Shown here: positions 13,055 through 26,404 of the stretch, in pieces
How positions within the stretch are numbered: position 1 is the first letter of the stretch
Layout: each line of letters begins with the position of its first letter
From: Malus domestica
Lineage: Eukaryota; Streptophyta; Magnoliopsida; Rosales; Rosaceae
Assembly (NCBI RefSeq): GCF_042453785.1
Contig: NC_091675.1
Span: 4,414,501-4,478,500 of the forward strand
Length of the DNA stretch: 64,000 nt
Direction of reading: 5' to 3'
Notes under the pieces: generated by a model
What the model saw: the letters and a program-made list of their open reading frames with translations, nothing else
Told to the model about the DNA's origin: nothing
Databases searched by the model: none
Program-made: the position numbers and the translations under genes

Positions 13055-16000
13055 CTAGGTCTCATTCCAGGCAGCAAAGAGAGGCAACTGAGACATGGAG
13101 ACAGCAGAAGGCCTCAGCTGTGCTGATGGGAACCAGGAGCTAACAGCTGCAGCAGCAGTTGGACTGATAAACTTTGATGCCAATGGAGGTTTTGCAAACA
13201 GCATGTTGGAGCCAGATTTATCAGGGCTTCCTTCTCTGGAGCTGCCCAAACTTGTCACCAACGACGATGGATTCGAAAAGTGAGCCCCAACCCTAGCTGA
13301 TTCATCCATCAATGTCTGACTTGAGTGCACTGATTCAACTCCAATATAATCCTCCAATGCCATTGAGAAGGAAGGGCTTCTATAGCTCCCTGATCCGATT
13401 GATTTCTGATCAACTGTTTGAGCACAACTGTTTGCTTGTTGCTGTGCAGCAGATTGGTACAATGCCATCTTCCAGTCTAGGCTATTCCCATCGTTGATTT
13501 CGGTTTGAGTGGCTTCAACAATGTTCTGTGTTGGTGGGTTATGCTCAATGGCCAGGATGTTAGGTTCGATCACCTTGGTGCGCCTAGCAAATTCTCCGGC
13601 AAGTAGGGTATTGCTGGACATGATTTTTTCGACATCATACTTGGTAATGTCAAAGTTGGTGACCGCATTTGCGCCACGGAACTTGATTGCTGCTATGTCA
13701 TAAGCTTCTGCAGCTTCCTCTTGGGTGCCTGAAATCACTTGAAATTTAGAAAATTGGACAAAACCGCATTAATTAGCTTTGCAAGATCAAAACTTTCCAG
13801 TAAAATATAGCCTTTTAATACGTGATTCTAGCTGGGAAGTCCTTTTCTAACACAGCCTTCAAAAAGTTCATTGTTACATTTCGTCAGCCTTAAAAAAAGT
13901 GTGAGACTGAGTTGCCATATAAATAAGTCCTTCGAAAAAGTGCTTAAGCAAAGAGCCTCATGCAATTTAGAAAATGTATAAATTTTACCAAAAGGAAAAA
14001 TTCAAACAATACACGAATTTTACCAAAAGTTCCAAGATAAAGATCCTTGTTTCCAGCAACCCTGCCAATCCTAGCTTGCCATCTCCCATGCTGGTGATGT
14101 CTGCAGAAAACAAAACCAAAATTAGCACAAAGTTTAACTATTTTAACCTTCAAATTCGGTGTGCTTAATACAAAGGAAAAACTGAAAAAAAAACCTTGTC
14201 ACGCCTCGGTACATTGAAGCCCCTCTCGAAAATCCACTGCTTTTCCTGAAAATCAAAGGAACACATGAATACACATCTAAAAATCTAGAAACATTAGAAA
14301 TTACATTCTGCGAATAACAAACGAAAATTCCTACCTTCTCAGATGCGCAACATATTCCTGCCGGCTCATATTCTTCATCTCTTCAAGTTGTGCAGTGTAA
14401 TTGTCCAACTGAAAAAAGACCAAGAGAATGAAACTTCAGCTACCATAAAGCTTTCACAATCTGATAAAACCCCGAGAGTCAGAACCCTACCGGAAAGTTT
14501 ATATGAGTTGCAGAACCCCAGTACTTAAGAGCAGCAAGATCATATGCTCTAGCAGCTTTCTCCTCCATATCATAACCTCCTGCAGTTCAAATGAACAAAT
14601 GATTAATTGAAATCAACAACAAATTAGTAATAATTAAAACTAAAATTCAAATTTATTGTTGTAGAGAAAATACATACCAAGATAAACTGCATTATTTGAT
14701 TTGAATGGTATCCAACAGCAGCAGAAACATGACAGGTAAAGAATTAATAGCAGAAGTCAAATTTCAGTAAAAAAAGAAATAATTCCAAAAAAATAGTAAG
14801 AATGGTGTCTTGTTTTAATTGACCAACCTTGCCTTCCTTTTCTGGTTTGCCCTTCCTTCTTACAGCTGTTGTCCCACAGATGTGCCTCATATCTTCCAGT
14901 CCATCTATGCCTAAGGGAAGCAAAAATTTAAAAAAAATTAAAAAAAATGGTTACTTGAAGAACAATCTGAGAAAAAAGAAAAGACAAAGGGTAACGATTT
15001 TCACACTCCGGTTTTCCCCTTATACGCTACTTCCATAGTTTCCATCCCTCGATTCTCCTTGGATTTACCGTATCCAAAGACTAGGAAATAAGGAAGATGT
15101 GTGGCGGGAAAAAATGGGAATGCAAAAATCACTTCTCAATGACCCCCACACAACAATGTCATGAAAATTGGAAACAATTTCTAGTAAAATAACAAAAATG
15201 ACGAGATGGTTTTGAGATGAACCTTGTGACACCTCTAAACTGTGAGGTTCTCTGCCCAAATGTGTCAATGGACTTCCTGTGAACAGGCTGCTTCTGGCCA
15301 AGCTTTCCGCAGCCTCTCTTCTTTGTTTCAATGGCTGCCACTGCACATTCTGTCTGAGTGGGAGAGATCTGCTTTGGAGCTGTCACACAGCTTGTCTGTG
15401 ATCCAGGGCTCATGGACAGTGTCAGCGACTGCAAATCGCCGCGGTTCATGCCTCCATTAACGGACCCAGAACCGCCATTCTCAACAACCATGGTTACATT
15501 GTTCATGTGGTGGTGCTCCAGAGCTGGGTGTGCAGAGTACTGCCTGGAAACCCAGCAGGTTTTTAAGTCCTCTGGCATTTGAGTCATTTGGGTATTCTTA
15601 GAATGTTCTTCCTCTAATTGGGTATGGTAGATTCCTTGGATTGGGATTCCAGAGTAGTAGGAATTGGAATGGACAGGAATGTGATGATTGTGCTGCTGCT
15701 GCTCTGCCGCTGCATTGTAGTAGCTGTCTAAGCTCAGAGCCATAGCTTCTCTCTCCTCACTCACATAATCATGAGCTGCTCCTCCTAGAAAGTCCTCCAG
15801 TTTTGGGGATGTGTTGGGCATTATTCCTTCACATTAACCAACATAAAAAAATATCTCAAAACTTCATACAGACTTAACCATTTTGTCTAGAGAGAGAAGG
15901 AGAGAACGAAATGTAATTTGGGTTTTAGAGAGAAGAAAAGGACCTTCTGTTTGTGACCTGCTGAGAGCTTCCATGATGCAGAGAGAGCCATCTGACTTGA

Positions 16001-16238
16001 GAGGCATTACAGAGAGAGGAGAGTAGTGAAAATTACCATTATCTCCAACTCCATAGCAGCAGACCCCAGAGCTGCTGAGGTTGTAGAAGCTGCTGTTGCC
16101 GCTTGGGAGGGCAGCTGAGCAGGAAGAAGAAGAAGCATCCTCCATTTTCATGTGGGGTAAGAGTGAAAAACCAAACCAGTTGTTATTGTTACTGTTACTG
16201 CTACCATTGTTATTGTTATGATCATTCATGGACTTCAT
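13055..16238 (-). CDS. ANT: AINTEGUMENTA-like AP2-domain transcription factor
   Basis: Nuclear DNA-binding factor of the euANT lineage, which in the family promotes cell proliferation and organ growth and acts in floral organ and ovule development. I read nine exons: 16238-15944, 15826-15223, 14910-14828, 14686-14678, 14579-14491, 14408-14335, 14245-14195, 14100-14024, 13728-13055. They total 1956 nt, 651 aa, with all junctions GT-AG. The first AP2 domain spans about residues 293-360 and the second about 395-455, joined by the conserved linker. Upstream are WFGFSL (21-26), the SVMPL-SDGSL block and the [14 protein letters not shown] pre-domain block; the C-terminus ends [11 protein letters not shown] chose the ATG giving MKSMNDH over one 54 nt upstream because the added stretch is only a Lys/Arg-rich leader and Arabidopsis ANT also starts MKS. 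The protein is longer than the Arabidopsis one (about 555 aa). Exons 3-9 are individually supported; paralogue assignment within ANT/AIL is slightly less certain. Confidence 0.93.
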
Positions 16239-16481
16239 CTTCCTCTTGCTTTTTCTCTCTCTTCCTTTTTTTTTTGGGGTTTTGGATTTCAACTTCTTGC
16301 TTCTAAAATCTACTCAATCATTGACAGCAAATAATCTAATCATGTCAAAAATCTCCTCCCCTCCCCATAAGAAAAAGAAAAACTTGGTTTTTTGTTCTCT
16401 AGCTCGTAGCTTCTGAACTTCCACCAAGATAAACTAACTTCGAAACACTTCCTTCTATGCACTCACATATAGAATAACATC

Positions 16482-16505
16482 CTCTCTCTCTCTCTCTCTC
16501 TCTCT
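16482..16505 (-). repeat. CT/GA microsatellite in the ANT 5' leader
   Basis: A run of about twelve CT dinucleotides lies about 245 bp upstream of the ANT start codon; on the transcribed strand it reads GA. Such tracts are common in plant 5' leaders and proximal promoters and can bind BPC/GAGA-type factors. Whether this one has a function is not shown. Confidence 0.6.
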
Positions 16506-16679
16506 AAAGACAGAAGAACCTGTGGTCTCTTGCAACTAAACAAAAAGAATATAAATATATTTAAAGCTTCGGCAAGCAAAGCAAAATGCTGGAGGGCATC
16601 CGCAGCATATATCCCATAGGGATCTGTGTATGTGAGAAAAACCACGACTTTTCTTTTACTCTTAAACCCTACCAAAAAC

Positions 16680-19600
16680 CCAGATCCGATTTATCATAAA
16701 ACCCTCTTACTTTTCCTCATTAATTACCCAAATAAACCCAGAAAAACTACACTAATTATGATTCTCAATTTGTTTTTTTAATAATCTCTCTCTCACTGTT
16801 CATTGATAGTAGTCAGTAGTGAGCTGAATCTAGTGGGTGTGTGGAAGCCAATGGTGAGGAGAGAGGGAGAGAGATTGTCAGATATCCAAAACTAGTTTGC
16901 TTTATTTCTACAGTCACAGGGCCTTAAGATAGATTTGACGAGCAGGGCCTGCCCATCCAGTCACTTCATACAGTACAGCCTTTGTGCCCCTCTGCAGGCT
17001 CAAAGTATCTACAAATTTATATTCTAATTAATGATTTTCAATTTCTTTTCAACTTTTTTATTTTCAAACTTTCAAATTCGAACGTAGTAGGAGAAACACA
17101 TTACTAGTTAGATTGAATTCAAGCATGCAAAACTTGAACCAAGAAGCTGAAAAACTTTACCATTAGGTTCGACCGACTATGATGACGATTTTGCTGCATT
17201 ATTATAATTGATGAGTTATCTTACTTGCTAAATATTCGATTCAAATTTTTGGTACAAGCAATATTATTATTCTAGTTTGCATTAAAAAAGAGAACATTTG
17301 AATTCCGAGTTCAATGTGTTAAAAGAAAATCATAAACACCAAAATAATTAACTGCTTGCAAATGTCCGACGAACATGATTGTAAAAAAATGTTATTAATC
17401 CACCAATCAATTTGGTTCACGACTTCATAAATAAATTGTAATATCTGTAGTGGTCGTGAATTAAAATGGGAAAGAAAAATGGTAACGTAAAAGAATAGAA
17501 TAACTAAAAGAATAACAAAAAAATTTCTTATGGTGGTTTATTTAATATTTTATTTCTTCTTATTGGCAATTGTTTCTCACAAACGATCCGGTTTGATAAG
17601 GATTGGAGTGAATGAGGTGTGACATATAGCAATGTCTTTACTTTTTCATGTTAGGAAACGCAAACTTTCTCAAAAATGTGATTTTTTATGCATTTTCTGT
17701 TCTTTCACAGTTTAACGATGAATTTTATGATAATATTATTAAATATTATGTCTAAAATATGAGTTCTCAAAAAGTAAAATCTATTTATAAGAGAATCACA
17801 TTAAAAATTATCTTTCTAATCACAGCTGTGATATAATAATTACGAATTGGAATCCAAGTTAGATTTCTTTTGTTTTATTGATTTGGTTTGGCATAATGCT
17901 CCTATGATTGGAAAGAAATAGGTGATAATTGCTTCAGCGACCTCTTGACGTTTTCTGGAAAATTACAAAATTTATAAATTTTAAGGGCATTGAGATTGAG
18001 TTTTACGAAACACTTTATATTACAACAAGATATTAATGTTTTGCCGTATAATAAAACTTGGTTTGAATTTAATTAATTGTTTGTTTAAGGAAGCCACATC
18101 ATAATTTTAAGGCTAAACTTGCAAAATCAAGTACTTAGATATCAGAGTGGAACTTTGCTGAAATAGGTAGCAGTCCAAAGCAGGTGAACATCCGGAGCAT
18201 CTCCCTTTCACAACTTTAAATTCAAATTGCACCAAAGAACAAGTGAATTTCCTTTTTAGTAAAACAATAAGTGAATATTATTTTGTAAGGAATGTATGCT
18301 AAAGTATAGGAAATTTATAATATAATTTGAGTAAATTTGGGGAGTAAATTTATGGTTTCAATATAATTCGAGTAAGATAAGAACATGATTAAGAATGATT
18401 AAGAATCAATTGCTCAGATCGTCCTGATGGGTATAAAATTTTATACAAAAAACCTCAGTACATTTAGCAGTGAAGTTGGTCATTGTATGTTGTTCAATTC
18501 AACATGTAAAGATGACTTGAGATACAATGACCATCCGATGTACAGGGACACACGCCTAAAGTTAAATCCGTTGATTAGTATTCAACCGAATTAATTAATT
18601 CTGTGGCCAATTGCTTTTAAGTAATAAGGAACTTAGAGTGTTTAGTCAACACCTGCTTCCAGACAAAAAGTGGGACGTGGGTCTTATGATATGCATGAAA
18701 TATTCCAGAAATTATGAGGAAAGGCCCCCCCGCCCCCCCCTAAAACAAGAGCCTTTTTTGCAAAAGCGATTTCCTATCATCTTTTTGGTTTGATGCTAAT
18801 CTGATCAGACACATCCAAACCTACCACTAAATAGAACATTAAAGATTTCCAATTTAATTTAAGTTGGTTTGATTAACTAGTTAATTACTATAAGAAATCA
18901 TAATTTAGTTTCCCCCCATCCTATTTTTTTCTTACCTTTATTTTTTTCGCTGAAAATGGCAGGAAGTTGTCTAAATTGCTTTTTCAGTGTTTGCCCTTTT
19001 GTTATTTATAGGGTTTCTTTTTCGAGTGGGATCAGTGGCTGCATGGGTTGTTTTTGCATGAAAGTTTTTCATAGCGACAGATTTTCAAATGTGAATGATT
19101 TTGGTTTGAACCTTGGAAGATTGACTGAATTTGGGAGGGAATTGGTGAATATACCACAAAAAGCTTTCATAAGGCTTTTTATTTAATTTTTTTTTAGCAA
19201 ACGGCTGAATAATTATACTAAATTATACAAAATGTGAAAAATAATGTGTGCCCTTATAATCTAATTTTTTATGCGTTCTAATTTTGACAAAATAATATTT
19301 TAAACTCGTCCAATTAACAAATATAAAATTTATATTCAGGTACAAGAGACGTGAATACTACATTAATCAACTAGTCTAATACCACATCAACGTGACCATA
19401 CTTTTAAGTGAAGTAAGTGTACGTAGTGCAGTTTTTGATTTCGAACTATCGAGTATCAACATTATCCGGTTAAATCATTTCTTTAACTAAGCTTAGTGGT
19501 GACCCTGCCAACTGCATCAAAATGGACACGCATTGAACATGAAAAACAAAGTGTAATTAATTAGTCAGTGTTCAATTATACTACTAATAGATGGATTACA

Positions 19601-20577
19601 GAAAAAAAAAGCGGGAAAGGTGGGATGCCAGACGCACAAAAGAGACAACATTTGTCTTAGATGGTAACTTGTATTTTTGTAGTATTCAATTAGTCAGAGG
19701 TGTGGACCTTGGGAGGACAGCAAGAACCATAGAATTACAAAGTCAAACAGTAGAAAACAATTAAAATGCCAGTAATCACAAGCCAAGATTATTAAATTAA
19801 ACTCATTTCTCCACTGTCATGAAAAGACTTGCATAGACTAATTGTACTAAGGCAATAGTATAAATGTTTGACGCATATTACATAAACATGTGATATACAT
19901 TGAACCGATTTCAAGTACAGTGTTAGCGTCTAACACGACCAATGTGAAACGCATGCTTCATGCAAGTTTTTCATCACCTAGCCATTTGAAAGTAGTAAAA
20001 GATGAAGTGTGGATATCTTTAACGACGTAAAACTCGAAATTAGTTGATTCATCATGTCATCTGCTTTGAATCTTTGTAATGACCAACAGTATTTGTGGTA
20101 CAAAAGTCAACAGAAATTTGCAGAACTGAAGGATGAAGGTGCAGGTGTGCTTCACAAAATCACAGTGTTACATTAATTTCTTTGGCATAATCCGCATAAC
20201 AGTGCCTGCCTCCTCTACAAGAAACCTAAACTAAAGATTACCTGCTGCCATTTTTCAGCTACCTCTGCTGCTAATATACGGGTTTCTATTGAATATGAGA
20301 GTACTATACACACATCTTTTTAATTTGGGTACATTCATGTTTCTATTCAATTTCAAGTTTACCCTAAATTATGATGAATTGACTAATATAACCTCCAATT
20401 CACCTGGCATGGTCCAACTTCAAATAATGGCATTCTGTGTTAGATGCTTGTTTGGCCAAATAATGGTATGATAGGTTTCATAGGATTATAGTTTAGTTAT
20501 CGATTAGAGATGAATTTTCGACAAATCAGATCATTTTTTAGTTTTTAAACATTTAACCTTCTCTATTGGAGATACTC
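16680..20577. other. Upstream region of ANT and intergenic DNA
   Basis: The part next to 16.7 kb should hold the ANT promoter. The rest is AT-rich without a recognisable gene. C-rich runs near 18726-18740 and many short frames show no domain. Confidence 0.45.
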
Positions 20578-21170
20578 TTAAGCCATCTCCAACCGAGGGC
20601 TGGCCAGAGGGCTCGTTTTAGCCCTCTGGCCCTCTAAGATATTAATATTTTAATGAATAGTACAAAACCATATTTGTCTCCGTCTCCAACCGAGGGTCAT
20701 AGGGCTCGTTTTAGCCATGTCACAACAAACCATCTTCAACTAAAGGCCAAAGGGTCAAACATAATTTATTAATTAAAAACTATAACTTAAATTCAAATCC
20801 AACGGCTTAGGAATTTATAATTTATTGTTTAACGTTGTTTCATGTTACTTAATTTAATTTAATGTTGTATAATGGCTTAGGAAGTTATAGGAAAAAAAAT
20901 ATAATTTAAAAAAAATATGTGAAACAAATTTTGTGAAATAGAAGTTCTAGGAAAAAAATAGAATTTAAAATAAATGAAACAAATTTTGTGAAATAGAAGT
21001 TATAAGAAAAAATAAAATTTAAAAAAAATATATGGAATAAATTTTGTAAAATAAAATTTATAGGAAAAAAATATAATTTAAAAAAATATATGAAAAATAG
21101 AAATTATAGGAAAAATTTTGTAAATAAAAAAAAATAATAAAATTATAAAAGACAAAAATTAAAATACAAC
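20578..21170. mobile_element. About 0.6-kb AT-rich element, family B copy 2
   Basis: It begins GCCATCTCCAACCGAGGG and contains two more CCAACCGAGGG or CAACTAAAGG modules (near 20685 and 20735), then a long AT-rich tail with repeated GAAATAGAAGTTATAGGAAAAA units. It matches the reverse complement of the 7256-7858 element in order and motifs. The right end is approximate. Confidence 0.55.
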
Positions 21171-21179
21171 GGGTAGCAG

Positions 21180-23130
21180 CTAGCAACTGCATTTGAAGAG
21201 GTTTGAAATGTTCGAAAAATAGTGGGTTTATGTACATGCAATGACGGAGTAATGAGAATCACGTGAGGAACAGAAAATCTAAAGAAAATCTAAGGAAAGA
21301 TCAACACATAAGCCAAAGCAACTGTGAGCAGAAAGAAAGAAAGTGGATTATGAGATCACTGGATGGATGATGCCTACTCAACTCCACCGAGAGAAGGACA
21401 TTTGTAGATCTACAGCTCTCTATCTAGCTACATCTATTAGGTCTGCAGCTGCAGCTGCAGCTGCTGCTACTGTGCCACTCGCTCTCTTGCTGTTTTCCTA
21501 TGTGCAAAGCATGTCCCCCCTCCATTCGCATGCAAGCCCCAAGTCTTTCCATATTTACCAGTTGCTCTATCTGTCACTGCCCTTTCTCTCTCTCAGAGGT
21601 GACATGTCAAAATCCAAGCCCATCTGTCACGTCACTATCACCTTAGATTCTCTCCCTTTCATTACCTAGTGTCCTAGCTACTTTCATTCACTTCTAATTA
21701 GGAGATAGACGACTGGACACACGATCCTTAATCCAAGGACCTTAATTATAATGAAAATATAGTAAGATAGTTGTGAATGCACCGTGAGTTGATCTTGATC
21801 GTTTTAGCTTTATAACTTTACTGTGCATAATTGGTTAGAACCATTTCGCATGCATGCACAATTCTAAGACGTGCTCCTCTAATTACGAATAAATTGAGTA
21901 TTACTAACTTAAGAAATCAATGGAATATACCATATTACTCTATATAGTGATGATATCATTACTCTATTGCTGCTCAAAAGTGTACAATAATTGGCTGGAG
22001 AAATTAAAAACATATGAAGATCTTCTTACTTGGGTAGGTAGGTTAATTTAATTATAATTCGTTCAGTTTTGAAGGCCTTGATCATATCGTCACCAATCTC
22101 TGAGATTGGCAAGTGGCTTTAATGTTTGATGCTGGTGCAAACAGCTAGCTTTTTCAGATGATATTCATTTGGGGTTTCCATTTTGCTTGTTAAATGGATG
22201 AAGAGGGTGAAAGGATGTTTCTTTTTATAGAAATATGGGACATTAGGTCCGAACATGTTCTGATCCATGACAGGAATGCGGTGAAAAAGAAAGCCACCCC
22301 CACACCACATACTTATATTAATATTCAAAGCTCAGTTCTTCACGTGAATCATTCTATTAAATATAAAAATTCTATTGTGCTCCAGAATATTTACATAGTG
22401 AAAACGATTCTGATTAGACAACTTATATTTTAGTATTATGAAACGCAAGTTGGCCGAACTCAATATGAAAATGGCTCCAGTGAAGTAGTCCTAATCAAGT
22501 ATCAACTTTTACCATCAAAAGAATAGGCATGACTTGATCAAATGTTTGGTCTCAAGTAGTCCTAATTTGATGTGAAAAACTACTCAAATTAAATGGATCT
22601 TTACAAATTTTAAGTGTTTCAGCAAAAAAGGAAAAATATAAGACAATCTGTATTTTAGTCTAAGTTGGAGAACTACCTAAACTAGACGGATCCACACAAA
22701 TTTTAACTTTTGCCAAAAAAATTAAAATTGGTAGGGCAAGATCCCTTCGTCAAATTAATAAGATGCCCGTTATCCCAATGAGAATCTAACTTAATCATAA
22801 ACTCATGATCACAGGATCAATCAAAACGTCAAAATTGGTCAACCATGACTGAATCAACTGTGTCCAAGAAATTATTTGAACCCGATGGGTTATTAGGTGG
22901 AAGATACGAAAGGAAAGATAAAAGAAGTGGCTCTTTAGGCATATTCTGGCTGATGGGACACTTTAGGCAGCCAATGCCGACGGCTACATCCACAGGCTGC
23001 TTCTGCGTCTCAGTCTCAGTCTGCAGACTTATGCCATCCCTAGTATTATTTTATATTTCGATTTATTTTTTTTTATCATTATTAAATCCAAGAAGCAATA
23101 AATATAAAAAAGAAATTGTAATAGCAAAAA
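21180..23130. other. Intergenic stretch, no gene recognised
   Basis: A 108-codon frame at 21343-21669 includes a run of alanines from a GCAGCT repeat but has no domain, and I do not call it a gene. The remainder is AT-rich. Confidence 0.45.
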
Positions 23131-23133
23131 GAT

Positions 23134-23205
23134 TCCGTTGCCGGGACTTGAACCCGGGTCTCTCGGGTGAGAGCCGAGTATCCTGACCAACTAGACTACA
23201 ACGGA
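23134..23205 (-). tRNA. tRNA-Glu (anticodon CTC)
   Basis: The 72-nt minus-strand sequence folds as a full cloverleaf. The acceptor stem pairs TCCGTTG with CAACGGA, the anticodon stem pairs CTCGG with CCGAG around loop CTCTCAC (anticodon CTC, reading GAG), and the T arm is CCGGG-TTCAAGT-CCCGG. It has no intron and no encoded CCA, as expected for a nuclear plant gene. A T run downstream on the coding strand could serve as a pol III terminator. Confidence 0.96.
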
Positions 23206-23977
23206 TTTGGTTATTCCTCTTGTGGTTTCAAGTTTAATAACAATTAGTAGACAACTTTTTGGCATGGGCCATAAAGAAACCCAACGGGCTTTTTCTATAA
23301 GCTGTCAGGCAAAAGTTATACATAAGCCTGGCCCAGTTTATTTGTAATGGATGGCTTCCAATTGCAACTTCCACTCAATTCTTTGTCAATTTTACCCTTT
23401 TTTATTTTTGGCTGATATAAGCGAAACATCGAAACCTAGGATTTCAGGTACAAAAATATGGCAGAATCTCAACTTTCTTTCGTATACTTTTTTTTTATGA
23501 ATCTATTCCTCCTTTCTTGAAAAGTAAACATGCCCTTACATATGACATTGACGAAAGATACAGTTGGGGTTGTAGTCTAGGACTTCGCTTCTAATTGAGA
23601 AATGGAAGCAGCTTCATGGCTACAAGTTTCATTGTTGATGGACATTTTTATGCAAACATGCAACCAACCAAAAGATCCTTTCTGAAAGATTCAAATAGAA
23701 TACGACGAATCGGTATAAATACATATGTGGATAAGGCGGTATAAGAACACCGGCCAGTGCAGGAAAAGCCGTTGCTTATGAGTCGATCTATTCTCTTAGC
23801 TTTACATTTGTGCTTCTGCTTCACAGTTGCACCCCGAAGGTTACACAAGTGATACCAAAACGTCAAAATTCATACAGCGAAAGTGAACAATCTTGATATG
23901 TAAACCATTGGATGAGATAAACTGATGTCGGGATTGGTATTAACTATGATGCAGGCAGATCGAATTAACTATCATCG

Positions 23978-25758
23978 TCACCACCTTCGTACTAACGACG
24001 TGAGCAACTGCAACAAATCATATACAGTTTAACGTTAGAAACAGTACGTCAAAAGATATTTGAAGAAGTGCTCAATAGGAAAGAGATTGTCTCCATCGAG
24101 TATAAAGTATATTATAAGTATAATCAGAGCGTAGGATTTGAATAACTGGCGATATACTCCCTCGATTTACAATACTAACCAAGTGCTAATAAGATCACAA
24201 GGCAAAATGTTTAGTTTTATCCTTTCAAACTACGAATGGCGCTCTACACGGTTCAAATTCATGCATATTACACAATAATTTCGACACTGAACAGTTTTCT
24301 GAAAGGAGGAATAGTTCTAGTCCCAAACATGGGAATGAGTTCCATTCTGGTCGTATGTAAAGAGATTAGTAGCCTAGTCCCAAACATGGGAAACAAAATT
24401 ATCGAGGAGAGTTGGATTTGTCGAGGCAAAGTACTAGAGTCATGTGATTAGATGTTTCAAGACTGTTAAAACAGAAAATGTTAGTGTACCTCAAACAATT
24501 CAAATGGGCTACCGCGGCGATACACATCACTCTTCTTGCTCTTATCGCCGGGAAGAAACTTATACAGAAGTGCTCTCCATCCAATAAGTAAAACACCAGT
24601 GCTCCCCATTGTTGCAAGTACGAATTTGATTGGTGGAATGTGGCCAGCCGTCGATGCCCTTATGATTATCCCAAGCTGCCAAAAAAGTAAAATGGAAGAT
24701 GGATCTTCGTTCGCCATTGCGTGTTTTAGCAAAACTAACACTCTAATGCAAAATTATTTAAGATTAACAAGTAATGCAATCAGTACAGAAGCCACAACAA
24801 GAAGTAATGCAATCTAACGAGACGCAACAAAAATAACAATGCCGGATATAAAAGAGTGGCAAAGTAGAGCGGAAAATCATAAACGGAACTCTACAAATAA
24901 CAAAGTTAATCCTCTTAGCAATTATAACGAAACTATGAAATCCAAATCGAAATGAAGCTTATGAACTTACTGGAATTCCCAAGGCCCATGACTTAGCCGT
25001 AGCGGTAAGTGCCTTGGATTGTCCATTGACTCCACGTCCATCCTCACCAAAGCCTCCGAGAAAATATGCACTCAAAAACCATCCTGTTCAACCACGTTCA
25101 GCTTTTCGTTTAAAACGACAAAAACAAAGGCCATGCTTCCTTTCAATTCAAGTTCAAAACAAGAAGGCAAACAATAACGAGCATACCAGCAATGAAAGGG
25201 TCAGCCGTGCGAAGTGTTTCGAATTCGAAAACGGGGAATCCATGGCTGAATCTTCCAATTGCAGCAAACGTAAGCAATGCCAAAACATCCCCACCAGCAA
25301 GCAATGCCACATGACTGAAACACACAAACAATCAAAACCCACAAGCTGAAGTCAATCAAAGAACAAAAAAAAAGTCAACCAAAAATTTACCCCCATTTGC
25401 GTACACGAGCAGAAGAATCGGGCTTCTCGAACTGAATCACGCCTTCTAGAGGAACATTCTCCTGACCCACGAAAACTGGTCGGTTATCGACGGAAGGCGG
25501 AGGAGGAGGAGGAGGAGGAGGAGGAGTTGATGAGGCCGAGAAGCCCCGTTTGTCAGCGGAGGAAGCCGAATCGACGCCTCCGTCGGCCTTTGCGAGCGTG
25601 ATATTGAGAGATTTTGAAGGGTTTACATTGGAGAAGAATCTGCTGGGTCTGTGGGTAGAGAAGAGCGGAGGGTTTGGGTTTGAGAATTTTGGCGGGGAGG
25701 TAAGATAACACCGCTGAGTTGATAGGGCTCCGCCGGGAGCTTGGCCGAGCACTAGCAT
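23978..25758 (-). CDS. DUF3054 family membrane protein, probably plastid-targeted
   Basis: Five exons with GT-AG junctions: 25758-25391, 25314-25187, 25083-24971, 24675-24490, 24007-23978, together 825 nt and 274 aa. The first roughly 75 residues are Ser/Asn/Pro-rich and basic, like a chloroplast transit peptide, followed by a run of ten prolines (about 78-87). The body has several hydrophobic helices, including one starting LLAGGDVLALLTFAAIGR and one with GVLLIGW, matching the DUF3054 family. The function of that family is unknown. The last exon is only 30 nt and encodes LLTSLVRRW; if intron 4 is retained the protein would instead end VH two codons after the donor. I favour the spliced form because donor, acceptor and phase agree. 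Confidence 0.8.
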
Positions 25759-25898
25759 TTTTACGCCTTCAGTTCTGCGGATAGCTCAGCTGGCCACACT
25801 TGCAACGCCACACTTTTTCTGGTTTGCATATTACTTCCTCTTTTTTGTAAAGAATTTTGTGGTTTATATGTTTAGGGTTTTTTTTATAAATATTTTTA

Positions 25899-26041
25899 GG
25901 AAATTTTAACAAAACACTTCTTATACTATTCATTTTTAACGAAAAATTACATTTATACCTTTCTCTGATACTATTTACTATACTTTTAAAAATGACTTTT
26001 CGTTAAAAAATAAGTTTTTTTGAACTTTTCGTTAGTTTTCC
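25899..26041 (-). mobile_element. Diverged MITE, family A copy 3 (inverted)
   Basis: In reverse complement this segment starts GGAAAACTAACGAAAAG and carries the CTTTACCC-like, ATAGTA and TTTTCGTTAAA blocks seen in the copies at 2034 and 7926. It is more diverged and I could not define a clear target duplication. It lies just upstream of the DUF3054 gene. Confidence 0.55.
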
Positions 26042-26404
26042 TATATTTTTTTATGGTTTCTATAACTTTAAACCATGTTTTGTTTTTTTGTTTTTTGTTT
26101 ATAATTTTTGTAAGTTTTAGACCTACACGTGTGTCACATCAGTATTAAACATAATTTTATTCAAATTGAGCAACGGTCAATGAGGGCGGGATAAATTTGA
26201 AAGACATCATTGATCGATTTGAAATAAAAGAGCCAAAAGTATGAATTTTAAATAATACATGTACAATTTGTGATAAAAAGCTCTTCATTTTTACTTTACA
26301 ATTTTATTAGATTTCAATAGTTTCCATATTTAAAAGAAAAATATGGGCGCGACGTGTGAAATGATGTTCAGCAAATGGAAAAACTGAAAAATCAAACACA
26401 AAAT

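Noticed and set aside
21380-21600. Possible miR156/miR535-like precursor
   Set aside because: Some CTCTCTATCT and CTATCTGTCAC strings recall miRNA star strands, but I found no matching mature sequence or paired arm.
21343-21669. 108-codon plus-strand frame with an alanine run
   Set aside because: The alanines come from a GCAGCT repeat; no domain, no supporting splice or promoter context, and the rest is composition typical of non-coding DNA.
22845-23186. 113-codon frame overlapping the tRNA-Glu gene
   Set aside because: Its last part is the tRNA read on the wrong strand; no protein-like character.
25014-25349. Frames on both strands across 25.0-25.35 kb
   Set aside because: Shadows of DUF3054 exons 2 and 3; the spliced minus-strand reading explains the sequence better.
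25780-25815. GCGGATAGCTCAGCTGG resembling a tRNA 5' end
   Set aside because: No matching anticodon stem, T arm or acceptor 3' strand follows, so it is chance similarity.
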